Positions 33,921-45,971 of a DNA stretch of 64,000 nt are shown here, one piece after another; position 1 is the first letter of the stretch, and each line of letters begins with the position of its first letter. This DNA comes from Spinacia oleracea (Eukaryota; Streptophyta; Magnoliopsida; Caryophyllales; Amaranthaceae). The stretch covers positions 2,604,001-2,668,000 of the forward strand of contig NC_079490.1 in NCBI RefSeq assembly GCF_020520425.1. Direction: 5' to 3'. The notes below the pieces were generated by a model that worked only from the letters and a program-made list of their open reading frames with translations, made no database searches and was not told the origin of the DNA. The translations under genes were made by a program, and so were the position numbers.

Positions 33921-35600
33921 ATAGTAGACGGGACCATAAATATAAACGAGTTGTTTAATATAAAATGAAGTTAGTGGAACCATTTTATATTGTTAGATTA
34001 GGAGAATGTGTGGGTGGGAAAAGTTAGTGGGTGATTTTTTCATTGATAAGAGGGTGTTATTACTTCATGTTTTAGAATTACTAATTATGTTTATGTTTAT
34101 CAATGTAAATTAAGTGATTTACTTTAAATTACAACTCTGTAAAAAAAAATTATTTCTTTTTTTCCCGTAACTAGTTCAGGTAAAGTTTTAACTTCATAAA
34201 TTGTTTTATGTAATTAACTGTTTACTTTATACCCAAAATCATTTTATAAAATTTATTTTTTAGTAAAATATTACTCCGTAAATTATTTTTTAAACAGTAA
34301 TTTTGTTGCCACGTTAGACAATTTAATGCAAAAATTATAAACTTTGTTAATCACATTGCAGCATATTAAATATAAGGAGTATTTGTTCACCATGTTTGAT
34401 GAAAAAACACCAACGGTTCAATACTGAACGCATTTTTCTATTTTTTATTTTTATATTTTTATCATAATCAGATCATCAATTTAAGTATGGTCAACTTGGT
34501 TTCTAAATGTTAATTTATAGTTTAATACCGGTTAGGTGCCACACTACTCTACCATGCTTACCGTTTATGACACATTTTCATTTTCCTATTTACGAGGGTA
34601 TCAAAATGATTGACATGTTTACTAGGGTATTCATTTTTCACACTGTGTATTATTTGGATTGGTTTTGGGAGAAAAACCAAACGAATGAAGGGAGAATTGA
34701 AGTATCTAAAAGTTTACGTGGTTATTTATTGAATCCCCTAATGAAATGCAACTTGTTTTTTTTTCTTCTTGAATTCAGAGGCAAAGATGCTTTGAAGGAT
34801 AGGAAACTCAACAGGAAATGCCGCCTAAAATTATACTATCCATGTGGCATTCGAACTGTATCTGATGAATGGATTCGACTACTATTGTCTTGGAGTACAA
34901 AATGTGGATTAACAGTTGAGTACTACTTATGCTTGTCAACTTAAACTAATTAAGTTATTGGAAATTACTATTCTGTAAAATAAAATAATTTTTTATTTAT
35001 TTATTTATTTCGTAACTAGTTTCATGTAAAGTCTTCCTTCGTAAATTGTTTTACGTAGTATGTAATTAACTATTTACTTTATATTCAAAATTGTTTTACG
35101 TAATAACTATTTATTTTATACCCAAATTGTTTTATGTAATTAACTATTTACATTATACCCAAAATTATTTTTTGTAAAATATTTTCCATAAATTATTTTT
35201 TGAACGATGGTTTTGTTGCCACGTTGTACAATATAAAGAGCTACAATAAAAACTTTGTTAATCACATGTGCCTATTGAAACATAAACATGCTTGTTCACA
35301 ATGTTTTGACGAGAATAAAAAACAACGGATGGTTTTTTACCACCTAAAAATTAGTTTTTACCACCTAAAAATACAAGTTTTAGCTTTTTTAGGTGGTAAA
35401 AAACAATTTTTCGATTTTTTTTAGGTGTTAAAAAACAATTTGTCCTACTAAGTACTCGGTTTAAACCTTTTTTATTTAACTTGCAGGGTTAAAAAAATAT
35501 GTTTTTGTTAAAAGAAATTGAAGAATAGAATTATTCCCTTGAGCTCATATTCATCTTTCAATTTCTAATATATTGTGCTATAAGTCTATAACTATATTTT
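33921..35600. repeat. Intergenic with a direct-repeat pair around an unexplained open stretch
   Basis: The block at about 34140-34400 recurs at about 35100-35310 with shared text (TTTACTTTATACCCAAAAT, GTTTTATGTAATTAACT, TTTTGTTGCCACGTT, AAACTTTGTTAATCACAT, TTGTTCAC.ATGTTT). Between them, a plus-strand frame 34507-34944 includes KDRKLNRKCRLKLYYPCGIR, which I do not recognise. It has no start context or splice support, so I do not call a gene. Confidence 0.55.
35332..35404. repeat. Inverted repeat, 19-bp perfect arms
   Basis: GTTTTTTACCACCTAAAAA (35332-35350) is mirrored at 35386-35404. A second, weaker pair with the same ACCACCTAAAAA word overlaps it and extends to about 35432. Confidence 0.8.
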
Positions 35601-35617
35601 TTTGTCATCACTAGTTT

Positions 35618-35739
35618 TTTTTTTTTTTAATAGGTAAGAAGAAGGGACCCTAACTGAACCAGCACAGTTGATGGGGCTCGAACTTGTGACCTCCAAGTCA
35701 CAAGGTGAGTTCCCCACCAACTCCACCAACTTATGTTGA
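35618..35739 (-). mobile_element. tRNA-derived SINE with 17-bp target-site duplication
   Basis: On the minus strand the head reads GTTGGTGGAGTTGGTGGGG (box A-like), followed by a box B-like AGTTCGAGCCC, a short body ending TTCTTCTTACCTATT, and an A tail (T run at about 35615-35628). TTTGTCATCACTAGTTT flanks it exactly at 35601-35617 and 35740-35756. It is not the same family as 5457-5571. Confidence 0.85.
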
Positions 35740-35756
35740 TTTGTCATCACTAGTTT

Positions 35757-36206
35757 CTCAGATAGATAAGCTGAACAAATTGAAACAACTACTTGTACGG
35801 AGTATAAGATATACCGAAAAAATCAACACTAGCAATCGAATCCTAAGCGCCATGGCATATGCAAAACAGCTTTTACAAGGTAACTAACAACATCATTAGT
35901 TTCTAAACAAGCGCAAATCGGATAATTTACACAACTATTGACACAAAGATGATCAAGCAATCTTGCCATCGAAAAAATAACCAATCTTCTTCAATAAAAG
36001 CTGCTGCTAACCGAGCAGGAGAGGGAAAGAGAGAGTTGCATGTATGGATATGAACTTTTGATGGGGATATATAGATCGAGCAAAAACGTTGTTCCATCTA
36101 ATCAACTGTACAACCCAACAATGGACTTTCCGAGGATGCAATCTCTTTCATCAAACTCAAACTGCATGTTTTCTGTAATTCTGCCATAATTTGACACTTC
36201 AAATCC
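35757..36206. other. 3' flank of the homeodomain gene
   Basis: Likely 3' UTR and downstream region of the minus-strand gene that ends at 36207. No separate gene. Confidence 0.5.
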
Positions 36207-39200
36207 TCAGTCCATAGAGGAGCTCGTTTCTGCAGTTTCATCCTCACTGAAACTTGATGGCATTTCTGTTGATCTGTGCAAGGAACAAAAAAAAAACTAG
36301 TTATGGAAAAGAAAAAAGAAAAAAGAAAGGGTAAGAAAAAAGATTATGTCGGTTACTTCAATGGTGTCCAAAGGTATATAAGGCGATGTTTGATTGCACT
36401 TAGGAAGTTATATTTGGGGATGTTTGGTTGCATGTAAATAGAGGGAGAAGTGTGAGTTCTTAGGAAGTGTACACCTAACTACTTGTTTGGTTGGCATGAA
36501 ATGGGAGTAATGGGGGGAATTAGAACTTCCTTGAAAAGTTGAAATTCCTATAAACATGGGGAGTGTCTTACCTACCCTCCCTCTTGGTAAGTCATACTTC
36601 CCATGTCAATTCCCGTCAATTATAAATTCCCAAGTTCAACCAAACATAATCTAAACTATTTCCTAAACTATTTCCTAGGAAAGTAACAAGGAATTAACTT
36701 CCTACGAAATGGAACTTCCCATGGGAAGTTACTACCCAAGTGAACCAAACAAGCACTTATACTTGTAAATTTGTAATTTCCATGTATTTTAACTTCCTAG
36801 GAATCGAAAATTCTTGTTTGGTTGAGCATAGGAAGTTATAATTCCCATGGTAAGTTTTACTTACCTATGGGAATAGGTAAGCAACTTCCTACATTTTGGG
36901 GGAAGTAGAACTTCCTACGCTCATGTCAACCAAACAACCTATTTGCTATTTACTTCCTAAGAAATGAAACTTCTCCATACATTAGAATGTCAACCAAACT
37001 AGCCCTAAGTCTACAAGATCAACCAAGTACAACTATATATGTTTCATGCACAACAATTTTTTGAACATAGAAAACAGCAAATTGTGATAAAGAGCGAACA
37101 ATTTCATTGAAAATGGGGTCAAGTAAAAACTACTGGTATATAAACTCATTGCAAAAGACAATAAGACATAATAATAACACAATAAGTTAATAACTACATA
37201 CTTCCCTCCGTCCATATATATTTGTCCTATAATTCCTCACAAGGATGCGAGTATGCAACATAATTCGTTAACACATACTTCTTCCGTTCTTTTTTACTTT
37301 GACACAATTTTGGAGTCGCGCTTGCCAATGCACATTTTTTAACATTAATATCTTTAAAAGATCCAACAAACCAAGAATAATGTCATAGTTAAACAAATAA
37401 GCTATTGTTTTACTCACCCTCTAATCTGTCTTGACCACTGTGGTGGTTCTTGAGATGATGATCTGATGGCAGCATAATCTTCTTCCAGCAATTCTTCTCT
37501 CCCTCTTTTCCCAGCCTAAGATGCATATAAAAGAACATGAAAATCATATGCAAGAAAAGAACAATTTTAACATAGAAACATGTTAGTGACAGAATCTCAC
37601 TCTAAGCTCATTCGGGCGCATTTTCAATCTGTTGAAATCATGATACTCAACTACAGGTCTTCTCTCAGCATAAAGTTCTACATCCTACAAATCCCTCAAA
37701 ATATTCAAATTTCAATATAAAGACCATCTGACTCGCAAATTCCCAAGGCTAACCATAAATAAGGCTCCGTTTGATAGGGTGTAAAACGTTTTCATGGAAA
37801 ACAACTTTCCCCTTTTCAATCTTTTTACTTTGTTTGGTTTGAAAGGGATGAAAAACAATTTTCCATAACCCACTCAAAGGTGAAAAAACCTTTTTCCATT
37901 TGAAAGAGAGGGAAACCACTTTTCCACCTTTCCTCCTTACCTCCCTCTCCCTTCTTCCCCTCAATCTTCACCATCATCTCCCATGTTCTTTTAAGGAACC
38001 AAACAAAGAAAGACTAGTTTGGAATTGTGTTTTTTCTTGGAGAATGTTTTCCATGGAAAATCATTTTGCACTGAAAACGTTTTACATCAAACCAAACGGA
38101 GCCTAAAATGAAAAAAGTTTGTGGTTGTGCTCACACCTTCATTATCCTGCTAGGCGGTACCCTGTCCCTGTCCTCTGTATCTATGGGGTCCTTATGCCCA
38201 ACTAGTGGAGCAACAGATCTGGAATCTAATCGTTCTCTTCTATGGACAGCCACAGAATTCCCATTGTCATAATTATGCCACCAAGGATCTTCTGGTTCAT
38301 TGGTAAATTTTCCACCATAGGAATCTGATCCCATACCTGATGATTCATGCTTATGCCGGATCCCGTTGTTCATACTGCCATCATAATCTGATGTTTCTCT
38401 AGCAGAGTAGGAAGCAACACCGAAAGGAGATTTCTGGACTGGGAGAACACGGCCATGATTAGGGAAATGGGACTTCTGTTTAGGTTGACGGTAAGAGAAA
38501 GTGTCTGAGTCTGATTTATGCATGGATCTGGAGTTAGCAGGAGCAACACACTTGTCCTGATTTTGTATCTGCATGCAATAGACTTGTCAATTTGCCGATT
38601 GTGGAAGATTTATATATATACTACCTTTGTTCCTTAAATATTGCACCATGTTGACTTTATGCTCCCTAACACATGACTTTGACTCGTTATCTCTCGAATT
38701 ATGCATAAATAAAAATTATAAAAAAATTGATATTTAGAAAGTATTTATTGATAAAATCTAATAAAATCTTACGTGGTTACATATTTTTAATATATACATT
38801 ATAAAAGAGGGTCAAAGTCACAACACGAATAATGTAAAAGTCAACATGGTGCAACATTTGTGGAACGGAGGAAGTATTTCAATAAGTACAGACTTCCCAG
38901 TATAGCAGTCTACCACAGGCACATATGGAGCAGAGGGGAGATTAAGCATTAGTAAATGATCACCAAGATTACACAATTCCAACGTACTCCGTATTGTTAA
39001 GACTTACTGTTGAAATTAGTGCTTCAAATCATGGTTCCTAACTTCTAATGATAATTAGTCTAGAATGTTAGCACATGGTCAAATTAGGCTAATATGACTC
39101 AACTAGTTAGTTCCTATAATAGCAATTATCTTGTTAGTGGTAAATTATGTGAGGAATAAATTGTGGGTTATGGCCCTTGATTTTAGCATTGTCAAGGGCC

Positions 39201-42200
39201 ATAACCCACGATTCATGCCTAAAATAATTTAAGGCTAGTTGTAAACATTTTATTAATTGGGTTGAATACAAGTATGTTCTTTTTTCCCCTCTCTCGTCGC
39301 TATTCTAATTTCAACACTAACTAGTATTCTGTACTTCGTAAGAATTCAGTTTGATTGGGGTATTAAATATCACTGGAAATATTTTCTAGGGGTATACTAA
39401 TTCGTTACTAAAAAGTAAAAACTACGAAGTATATTCAAGAAATAACCGAACTTTATTTCGTTCCTCTCAGTTGGTAGATGCTTTGACTTCAACTTAACTA
39501 GAATGTAAATAATGGTAAATATCTTAATTAGCCTATTTTTCATTCCTTTCAATCTGCTTTGTCTAAGGCTATGGTAATCTCTTGAATTCCTTTCAATCTC
39601 AAGAGTTATGTGATGCTGGGAAACCATGAAGTAAATATATCAGACACTGGAAAGCAAAGAGAGAATTTTATGTGCCCTTGCTACTCTAAATCTAGAATTT
39701 CTAGTAATAGAAGAAAGAAAGAAGCAAACAGGAAAATCAAAATGGGAACCGGTGCACATACAGAGTTTTCTCTGCCATACCACTCAACATCAGCAATATT
39801 TTCAATACAGACAGAAAAACAAACGGTATACGAGCAACTAGAAAAAGGCAGCGAATATTATGTCTCCAATCCACCAGCCTAGCAGTGTAAATTTAAAAGG
39901 CATGGGTTTAGAACCAAAAGCAACATATTTTGCACATTTAGTTCTCAGTTCGAACAGTATAGCTCAAACTGAGAAATTGACTTCACAGTATAGTGATACC
40001 TGATACCAACTGCATCTTTATGAGATGATCAATATAACTCATAGTATAGTGATACCAAATTACCAACTGCATCTTTATGATCAATATACTCAGATATTCA
40101 CCATTAAGAAAATCACAATACCAGATGACTGAACTTCCGGGAAGGATGCTCTTAAAAGACCAAGGTGCTTCTTTTCCAGTCTCCACTAACAGTTCTAATA
40201 TTTTCCATTCTTCACTTATGCAAATTTCTCTAGGCAGAAATGCAGAATACATAAAACCCTGCCTGTCTTACCATTTAAAACTGTGATATCCTACTCATAA
40301 TTAGTTTATTGACTCATTCCTCTTTCCTACTTATTATTCCAGGAAGCTTAACAAGCAATTGCTTTATCGTGCACCAAAAATCAGTTAATCATTTCAGAAA
40401 CCACTGAGGCACAGAACATAATTTATTAATGCTAGCTTTATAGCCAACATACTTCTCCCTCCACAAAAATGGAATTAAATATAGAAATAGTAAAATTTTA
40501 AAAGAACAATCCCTTGCAAAACCTCCAAAATCATATTGTGTGCCCAGTTGGATAAAAGGGAGGGATGAAGAAAATACTAAGGGCCGGGTCTAGCAAACTT
40601 GGACTACATGAGCAAGAACATAATCATGATTATTATTTATATATTTATTTTTAAAGAAAGAAAAAAGTTGGGGAACATTAAAAATTCCACTTACTGTGCT
40701 AAGGCTATGTCTCTTATGAATGACACCGACATCAAGAGAGCTAGAGCCAACATGTTCAGAAACTCCATAAGCATCTGTAGAATCAAACAAAAGAGCCAAG
40801 AACTTAGAGTTGAGATGATTTGCAAGTTGTTCATCAGAATACATGAAAAAACCACATAAGACCAGAAACACATATTTGGCAAGTTAAACAAAGAAATATT
40901 CAAGGACCGAGAGATTTGTCCGGGAAAAGTGTGCCAGGTACTGCAACTACAATGAGGATAGGAAAGGGTTTGGACCTTAAAATGATTTATCCCATCAAAG
41001 CATTACATACATACATATTAAAGAGAAACTATTAAGGACAGAATCTCATGAGCATTGTTCTTTTCAATGTCAATTTAGCTCTTAATGTTTGCAAAGCATA
41101 AAAAACTGTATGGGTATTGGCGAACAGTGTGCAACTCTGTGAGCAGCTTTCAGATGAATGAAGGGAAGCAAGTTTAGGAAGGGAGTGTGGCTAGCTGCAG
41201 TGACTGCTTTTGTTTATACAGTGTGCAAAAGTAGGAATGAAGCTCTGTGGAGCCAGAAGGTGATGACTGTTATTAGTGCAGATCAGAAGATTCAGATGGA
41301 CATTAAAGGCAGATTGGTTCACCTTAAGCCTAGGAAAATATCTGTCATACAGTGGGTTTCAAACCTGTAATTTTGCTTCACACACCTTTTGTGATATATA
41401 GGGCCAATAGGGTTGATTTTAGGGTTGTTCAGCCTAGTTGTGTTTTTGCTTGCTTGGTTCGGATTGCCTTTCCTCCAAGCTTAGGTTGTAAAATTCTTTT
41501 GAGTAGTGATCAAATACTAGCTTAATTACTTACAGAAAAAACAAAAGACAAAACAACTATCTCTTGTGCCACATGCCATGAATACTATTACTTTCGTAAT
41601 TATCATGAAAAAAGCACCTCAAGATTGACAGGAACTCAAAAGTCAGTTCTACACTCTAATGTTTTAGGTACCAAACAATATCATAATCCACATCCTTTCG
41701 CATGGCAAGGTTCACTAAAAGCCATGGTAAAATACCATATAATGAGGAGGATAAACTTACCAGTATTCACATTCTTGCATGGTGATTCAAATGCCCCAGG
41801 AGGAAGCGGATCAAACTCAATCCCAAGAGGAGGACCATCATCCTGATATTGTCTTCCTAGCTGTCTCTTGACCGCAGTTACAGCAACATTTTCGGTCTGA
41901 CCTTTGATTTTCAAGTATCCTGAGGGTCCCGCACGCCTCCTGTTTGGAGCAACAAATCCATTTGGTGCCCGGTATTCTGTTGTTTCGACATTCAAAGGAC
42001 TCCTTTTATGAGGGTAAAAGCTACCCTGCGGAGCTGAATTACTTTCTGAAGATGTATCATCTATCTCAGTTCCATCATCAAGCACCCTTTGCTCGTAGTT
42101 TATCTCGGGAACAGGGATATCATTGTGACCAAACCTCCTACTCTCAACCTCCCTCAAATCAGCAAGTCTGTAATCACCTTGTTTGTTGCTACTACATGAA

Positions 42201-44119
42201 TCCTGTTTTAGTCCACTACCACGATCTTGTATAACACCGCTTGAAATTTCTTGCTTGCCAAGTGGGTTTAATTCACCATTTATGATTCTCTTATCCTTCA
42301 ATCTGCGGTGACAAAACCATCCAGAAATCTGCTTCTCGGTCAGACCTAAATTCTCTGCAAGCTCTGTCTTCATGGACTCAGTTGGGTACTTGTGTTCTGG
42401 ATAAAGAATCACAAAAGATAAATGGAAAAGACATCAAATATTTGTACCATAACGATAACAAAACTTAATGTTGGAAGGTCAAAAGATAAGAACTTAAACC
42501 ATTATAAAAATCCTCCAAAGCCTGCAGTTGGTATGGTGTCTTGAAACGTCTTCTCTTGTTCTTTTCCGGAAATTCTTTATTTTCTTCACATTGTACTTCA
42601 ATAGAATCTGATATGTTGAACGTACAAATTATAAAGTTAACAAATAAACCTTTTCGTGGGGTGGGAGTCAGGTGAAGGTTATTGAAGAGTGTTTTCAGTG
42701 AAGACTAAAGACCAAGAGCACTCCCCAGTCACATTAAAATAGTGCCTAAGAAAACTTTAACCAAGATAACATGAAACAAAAAGAGGATCAAGACAAATAA
42801 TCAAGATTTCAAGGTGATAAACTTTATGAAGATTCTGACGGCATAGCCAGATATCGATTTTAGTATCACACAAGTATTAAAGATAATATTGCTCATCAAG
42901 ACAACCTAAACTTGCAAAGTATTGAATCCCTTTCGTGCATCCGAAAGACAGTCACCAAAACATAGCAGTAATATGACTAAGTCACCAACTGCCAAAGCAG
43001 TAGCAGCATGTGATAACAAGGTCATTAAATTACTTGAATGTGCAAAGAACTAAACAATTAGCAAGTATCGGTTGAGGCATTAGCTAATAACCTCAAAAAA
43101 TACCATCAACCTAGGCATGTTATGTGGGGGGAGAAAATTCCAAACTCCAACAACTAAATGTTGATGACACTTCTTAAAAGCAAACTTGGCAATTTCATAT
43201 CCTACTCTACGAGACGATACTAGAGCCAGTATCAGCAGTATATATACTCATAAAAGAACCTTTATCATGCAATTTCTATCTTACGAATCATCTAGTTGGG
43301 GTACAGCCCATCACATTGATCTCCATTACTTGATATCTATTAGCTTATGAACTAGTTCCAACACAATAAACCAAGAAGGTGCCTCACATATCAACCGACT
43401 TTCAATGAATTTCCATCTCACATTTCAATGGCAATCAAAACTAAGTTTATTTTTACCCTAAACAGAGAAACCGCGATGTGAATGTGCAATAAAGGAACAA
43501 ACCATCTAACAGCTCATTAGGCAAATAGGCATACACAAGAACAAAGAAAACCCCAAAATGTAGGTTCACTACGATTTGTAAACCGATATCGGAATAAACA
43601 CTACGATAGTCATCCATACCCTTGATTTTCATCCCTCCTTAAACAACAAACAACTCATTACACACAATGGGGTTTCATCCAACACCACCAATAGTGTTAC
43701 CAATCGACAAACTCGAAATTTATCAATTGCCAATCAAAAGAATCAACAAACATGACATTAACATACACATAATAAGATTGAAATCCATAACAACAACATG
43801 ATAAGAGTAGCAATTCATAAAACAAAACGTCAGCATTACCCAGACAAAAATCCGCAACAAAATCATATGGCTTCCCCCAAGCAAAGGGGATCCCAACAAT
43901 TCAACGAAACAAACATCAAAATTACATTTAAAAACATAAATACCCAGATCAAAAATGTCACATATTAGTATATTACACATACAAAAACACTGATTGCATG
44001 ATATAATATTAAAATTCCTTCAAATTAACCAAACAGGATGAAATATTATGCTCAAAAATCAGAAAATCCAGTACTTAATGATCTGGGTTTGACATTAAAA
44101 CTCTCCCATTACCTTCCAT
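36207..44119 (-). CDS. Homeodomain protein with RLT-like homeobox (At4g03250-like)
   Basis: Eight coding exons on the minus strand: 44119-44113, 42607-42500, 42396-41761, 40774-40695, 38568-38137, 37684-37601, 37515-37418, 36273-36207. The total is 1512 nt, 503 aa, with consistent phases. The homeodomain spans about residues 19-76 (KRRRFKTPYQLQALEDFY...EKQISGWFCHRRLKDKR), with WFCHRR in helix 3 instead of the usual WFQNRR; this is the wording of RINGLET-type homeoboxes. Residues about 230-244 carry GIEFDPLPPGAFESP, also seen in that group. No DDT domain is visible. The C-terminus is Ser/acidic (EMPSSFSEDETAETSSSMD). Expected to be a nuclear DNA-binding or chromatin factor; the exact role is not known to me. 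Oddities: a 7-nt first coding exon, and a weak donor (GTTTAA) after exon 2. Introns hold a LINE tail, a Stowaway, a Tourist-like MITE and a MITE cluster. The start is set by the only ATG giving a phase-compatible exon 1. Confidence 0.85.
36378..37007. repeat. Cluster of nested MITE-like repeats in intron 7 of the homeodomain gene
   Basis: Motifs such as TGTTTGGTTG and CAACCAAAC, with TAGGAAGTTA and AACTTCCTA words in both orientations, recur through the stretch. Candidate borders are GGGATGTTTGGTTGCATG near 36418 and ACCAAACTAGCCC near 37005. Looks like one element inserted in another of the same family. Confidence 0.55.
37202..37400. mobile_element. Stowaway fragments
   Basis: Left-end-like ACTTCCCTCCGTCCATATAT near 37200 and ACTTCTTCCGTTCTTTTTTA near 37277 have no matching right ends. 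The second is followed by interior text of the 263-bp Stowaways (TGCCAATGCACA, TAACATTAATATCTTT). Confidence 0.5.
37763..38103. mobile_element. Tourist-like MITE, copy C, in intron 5 of the homeodomain gene
   Basis: The left end GGCTCCGTTTGATAGGGTGT and the inverted right end GGCTCCGTTTGGTTTGATGT pair; TAA (37760-37762, 38104-38106) flanks both sides. Its right border is only about 30 bp from exon 5. Confidence 0.87.
38619..38876. mobile_element. Stowaway MITE in intron 4 of the homeodomain gene
   Basis: The left end TACTACCTTTGTTCCTTAAA and the inverted right end TACTTCCTCCGTTCCACAAA pair, continuing through TTGCACCATGTTGACTTT. TA borders. Confidence 0.85.
39160..39212. repeat. Hairpin in intron 4 of the homeodomain gene
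   Basis: Perfect 18-bp arms 39163-39180 and 39192-39209 (GTGGGTTATGGCCCTTGA) around an 11-base loop, extended by 3 more pairs after one mismatch. Confidence 0.85.
39985..40090. repeat. Local duplication in intron 4 of the homeodomain gene
   Basis: AGTATAGTGATACC, then ACCAACTGCATCTTTATGA with GATCAATATA occurs twice in tandem, about 50 bp per copy. Confidence 0.75.
41158..41540 (+). pseudogene. LINE ORF2 3' fragment in intron 3 of the homeodomain gene
   Basis: The frame 41158-41370 encodes KGSKFRKGVWLAAVTAFVYT, then CKSRNEALWSQKV and KGRLVHLKPRKI. This resembles the C-terminal end of plant non-LTR ORF2 proteins (region after the RT, with the A..VY..W/CK.RN pattern). An in-frame stop lies directly upstream, and a 3' tail with an A-rich end near 41534 follows. 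It is a 5'-truncated, dead copy inserted antisense to the host gene. Confidence 0.65.
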
Positions 44120-44427
44120 GTTGTGTACAGAAGTCCAAAATCCAAATCTCTATATTTTTTTCTGTCAATAATCTTCTCTTCTAAACTTTCTTGGGTTTAA
44201 TGGGATTGAGTTGGGTTCTTCACATCTGGAATCCTAAATCAAGAGAAAATGAGAGAGAAAAAAGAGGATATAGAGAGAGAAAGAGGGGTCTTTGAATACA
44301 AGGCAGGGATTAAAAAAGCATCTCTTGGTTTCCCAGAATTTTAATTGTTTCTCTTCTCGGATTTTTTGTTGTTTTAATCCAGATTATGGTGCGACCCTTC
44401 ACTGTTCGTTGTTTGCGTTTTTCTTTT

Positions 44428-44428
44428 T

Positions 44429-44460
<32 letters not shown>
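44428..44460. repeat. Poly(T) tract of about 30 bases
   Basis: Long T run just upstream of the homeodomain gene, beyond a GA-rich likely 5' UTR at about 44240-44290. It would be A-rich on the coding strand. Confidence 0.9.
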
Positions 44461-44461
<1 letters not shown>

Positions 44462-44494
44462 CTTCTTATTGTAGTTGTCTTTTTACTCTTTTAA

Positions 44495-45230
44495 GACATA
44501 CTCATATACGAAGTACGATATTACCCTAATTAATGTCGGATATCGATTATTTTTTTCTTTTTGATTCATAGGGGGATTAAATCCAATGTTGGATATCGAT
44601 TATCGGTAGGAAAGTTTGCTCGTTGGATTAAAATCAAAATGTAGTTCAATCCAAATTAATACATACTCATATACAAAGTACGATAATACGCTAATTAATG
44701 TCGAATATGGATTATCCCGTAGAAAAATTCACTCTTTAAGGGAAAAAAAATCAAAATCTAATTCAATGACATACTCATATGTGAAGTTCGTTAATGCTCT
44801 AATTAATGTTGAATATTGATTATGGTAAAAAGGTTCACTCTTCGGATAAAAATCAAAATCTAATCTCAATCCAAATTAAGTTAATCGTATTAATTATGTG
44901 TGTATTTGCGTTTTCCTTTTATCTTTTCATTTCCTTATTATAATCGTCTTTTTACTCTTTTAGGACATATCCTAATTGGTGTCGAACTAATAAGGGAATC
45001 CACTCTTCGGAAAAAATCAAAATCAATATCCAAATTAAGTTACTTGTATTAAGTAGCTAGGTTCGTGTTTGCGTTTATATTTTTATTTTTCCTTATTGTA
45101 GTCATCTTTTTACTCTTTTAGGACATATCCTGATTAATGTCGAACTAACAGGGGAATCCACTTTTCAGATAAAATCGAAATCTAATTCAATCCAAACAAG
45201 TTACTCTTACTAATTATGTTCGAATTCTTT
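44495..45230. repeat. Degenerate tandem repeats upstream of the homeodomain gene
   Basis: ACATACTCATAT recurs near 44498, 44661 and 44768. TAATTAATGTCG.ATAT.GATTAT and TTCACTCTT..G-like words recur, and CTTTTTACTCTTTTAGGACA occurs near 44949 and 45109. About four to five units with indels. No gene seen. Confidence 0.7.
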
Positions 45231-45602
45231 TTAAAATCAGACTGGGCCGGATTGTATAACATTGAATAGTATGGTTTTTTTTGGAATGAGTGGATACAAT
45301 GATCTAAATAAGTTATAAATTTTATTTTTAAAAATGTAATTCCTCTCTTTTATTATTACTTCTTTGGGGTTGAACTAATTTTCAAGACTGCGTGTTAACG
45401 TTTAAGACAGTTAGAGATTGTCGTCCAATATTGAGTCAGTTTGTAATTTACTTTCTTATCGCATAACAAAAATAAGGATAAAAATGTTTTAATTTTAATT
45501 TAGAATACAGTCGGATAAACTATTAAATTTTAAATTCTAATTGAATTTGGTTAGAATTTGGATCGACTTTGACTCAATATTTCATTACCAAATAACTCGA
45601 CA

Positions 45603-45790
45603 TGTCTATAAGTGGTCACATTTCTTACAATGTTTATTTTGAAGCATAATTCACTTTGTTTTGTGTCTATAAGTGGTCACATTTCTTACAATGCTTATTT
45701 TGAAGCATCATGATTCACTCTTGTTTTGTGTCTATAAGTTGTCACATTTCTTACAATGCTTAATTTAAAGCGTAATCAACTCTACAGAAG
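45603..45790. repeat. Three tandem copies, 60-65 bp
   Basis: TGTCTATAAGTGGTCACATT followed by TCTTACAATG.TTATTTTGAAGC and ATTCACT.TGTTTTG repeats at about 45603, 45664 and 45729. Confidence 0.9.
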
Positions 45791-45971
45791 TGGTAGGGAA
45801 CCAATGAGAACATAGTTGAGGGCCATTTCGTAATTTGTATTGCCCATCAGTGCATTATTTTAGTTGAACAACACGACCCAAACAATTTTTTTTTCCCTTG
45901 TTTTGTTGCTTGTATCTACTGTCAAAAAAAAAAAAACACGACCCAAACACCGTGAGCGGTCTTATTTTAAG

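Noticed and set aside
34507-34944. Possible 145-aa gene
   Set aside because: No recognised domain, no promoter or splice evidence, and it lies between repeat blocks; kept only as a finding.
36116-36273. Longer reading of the last exon of the homeodomain gene (ending ...LLGCTVD)
   Set aside because: It needs exon 7 to end one base earlier than the GT donor allows; the phase-correct join gives the acidic Ser-rich end at 36207.
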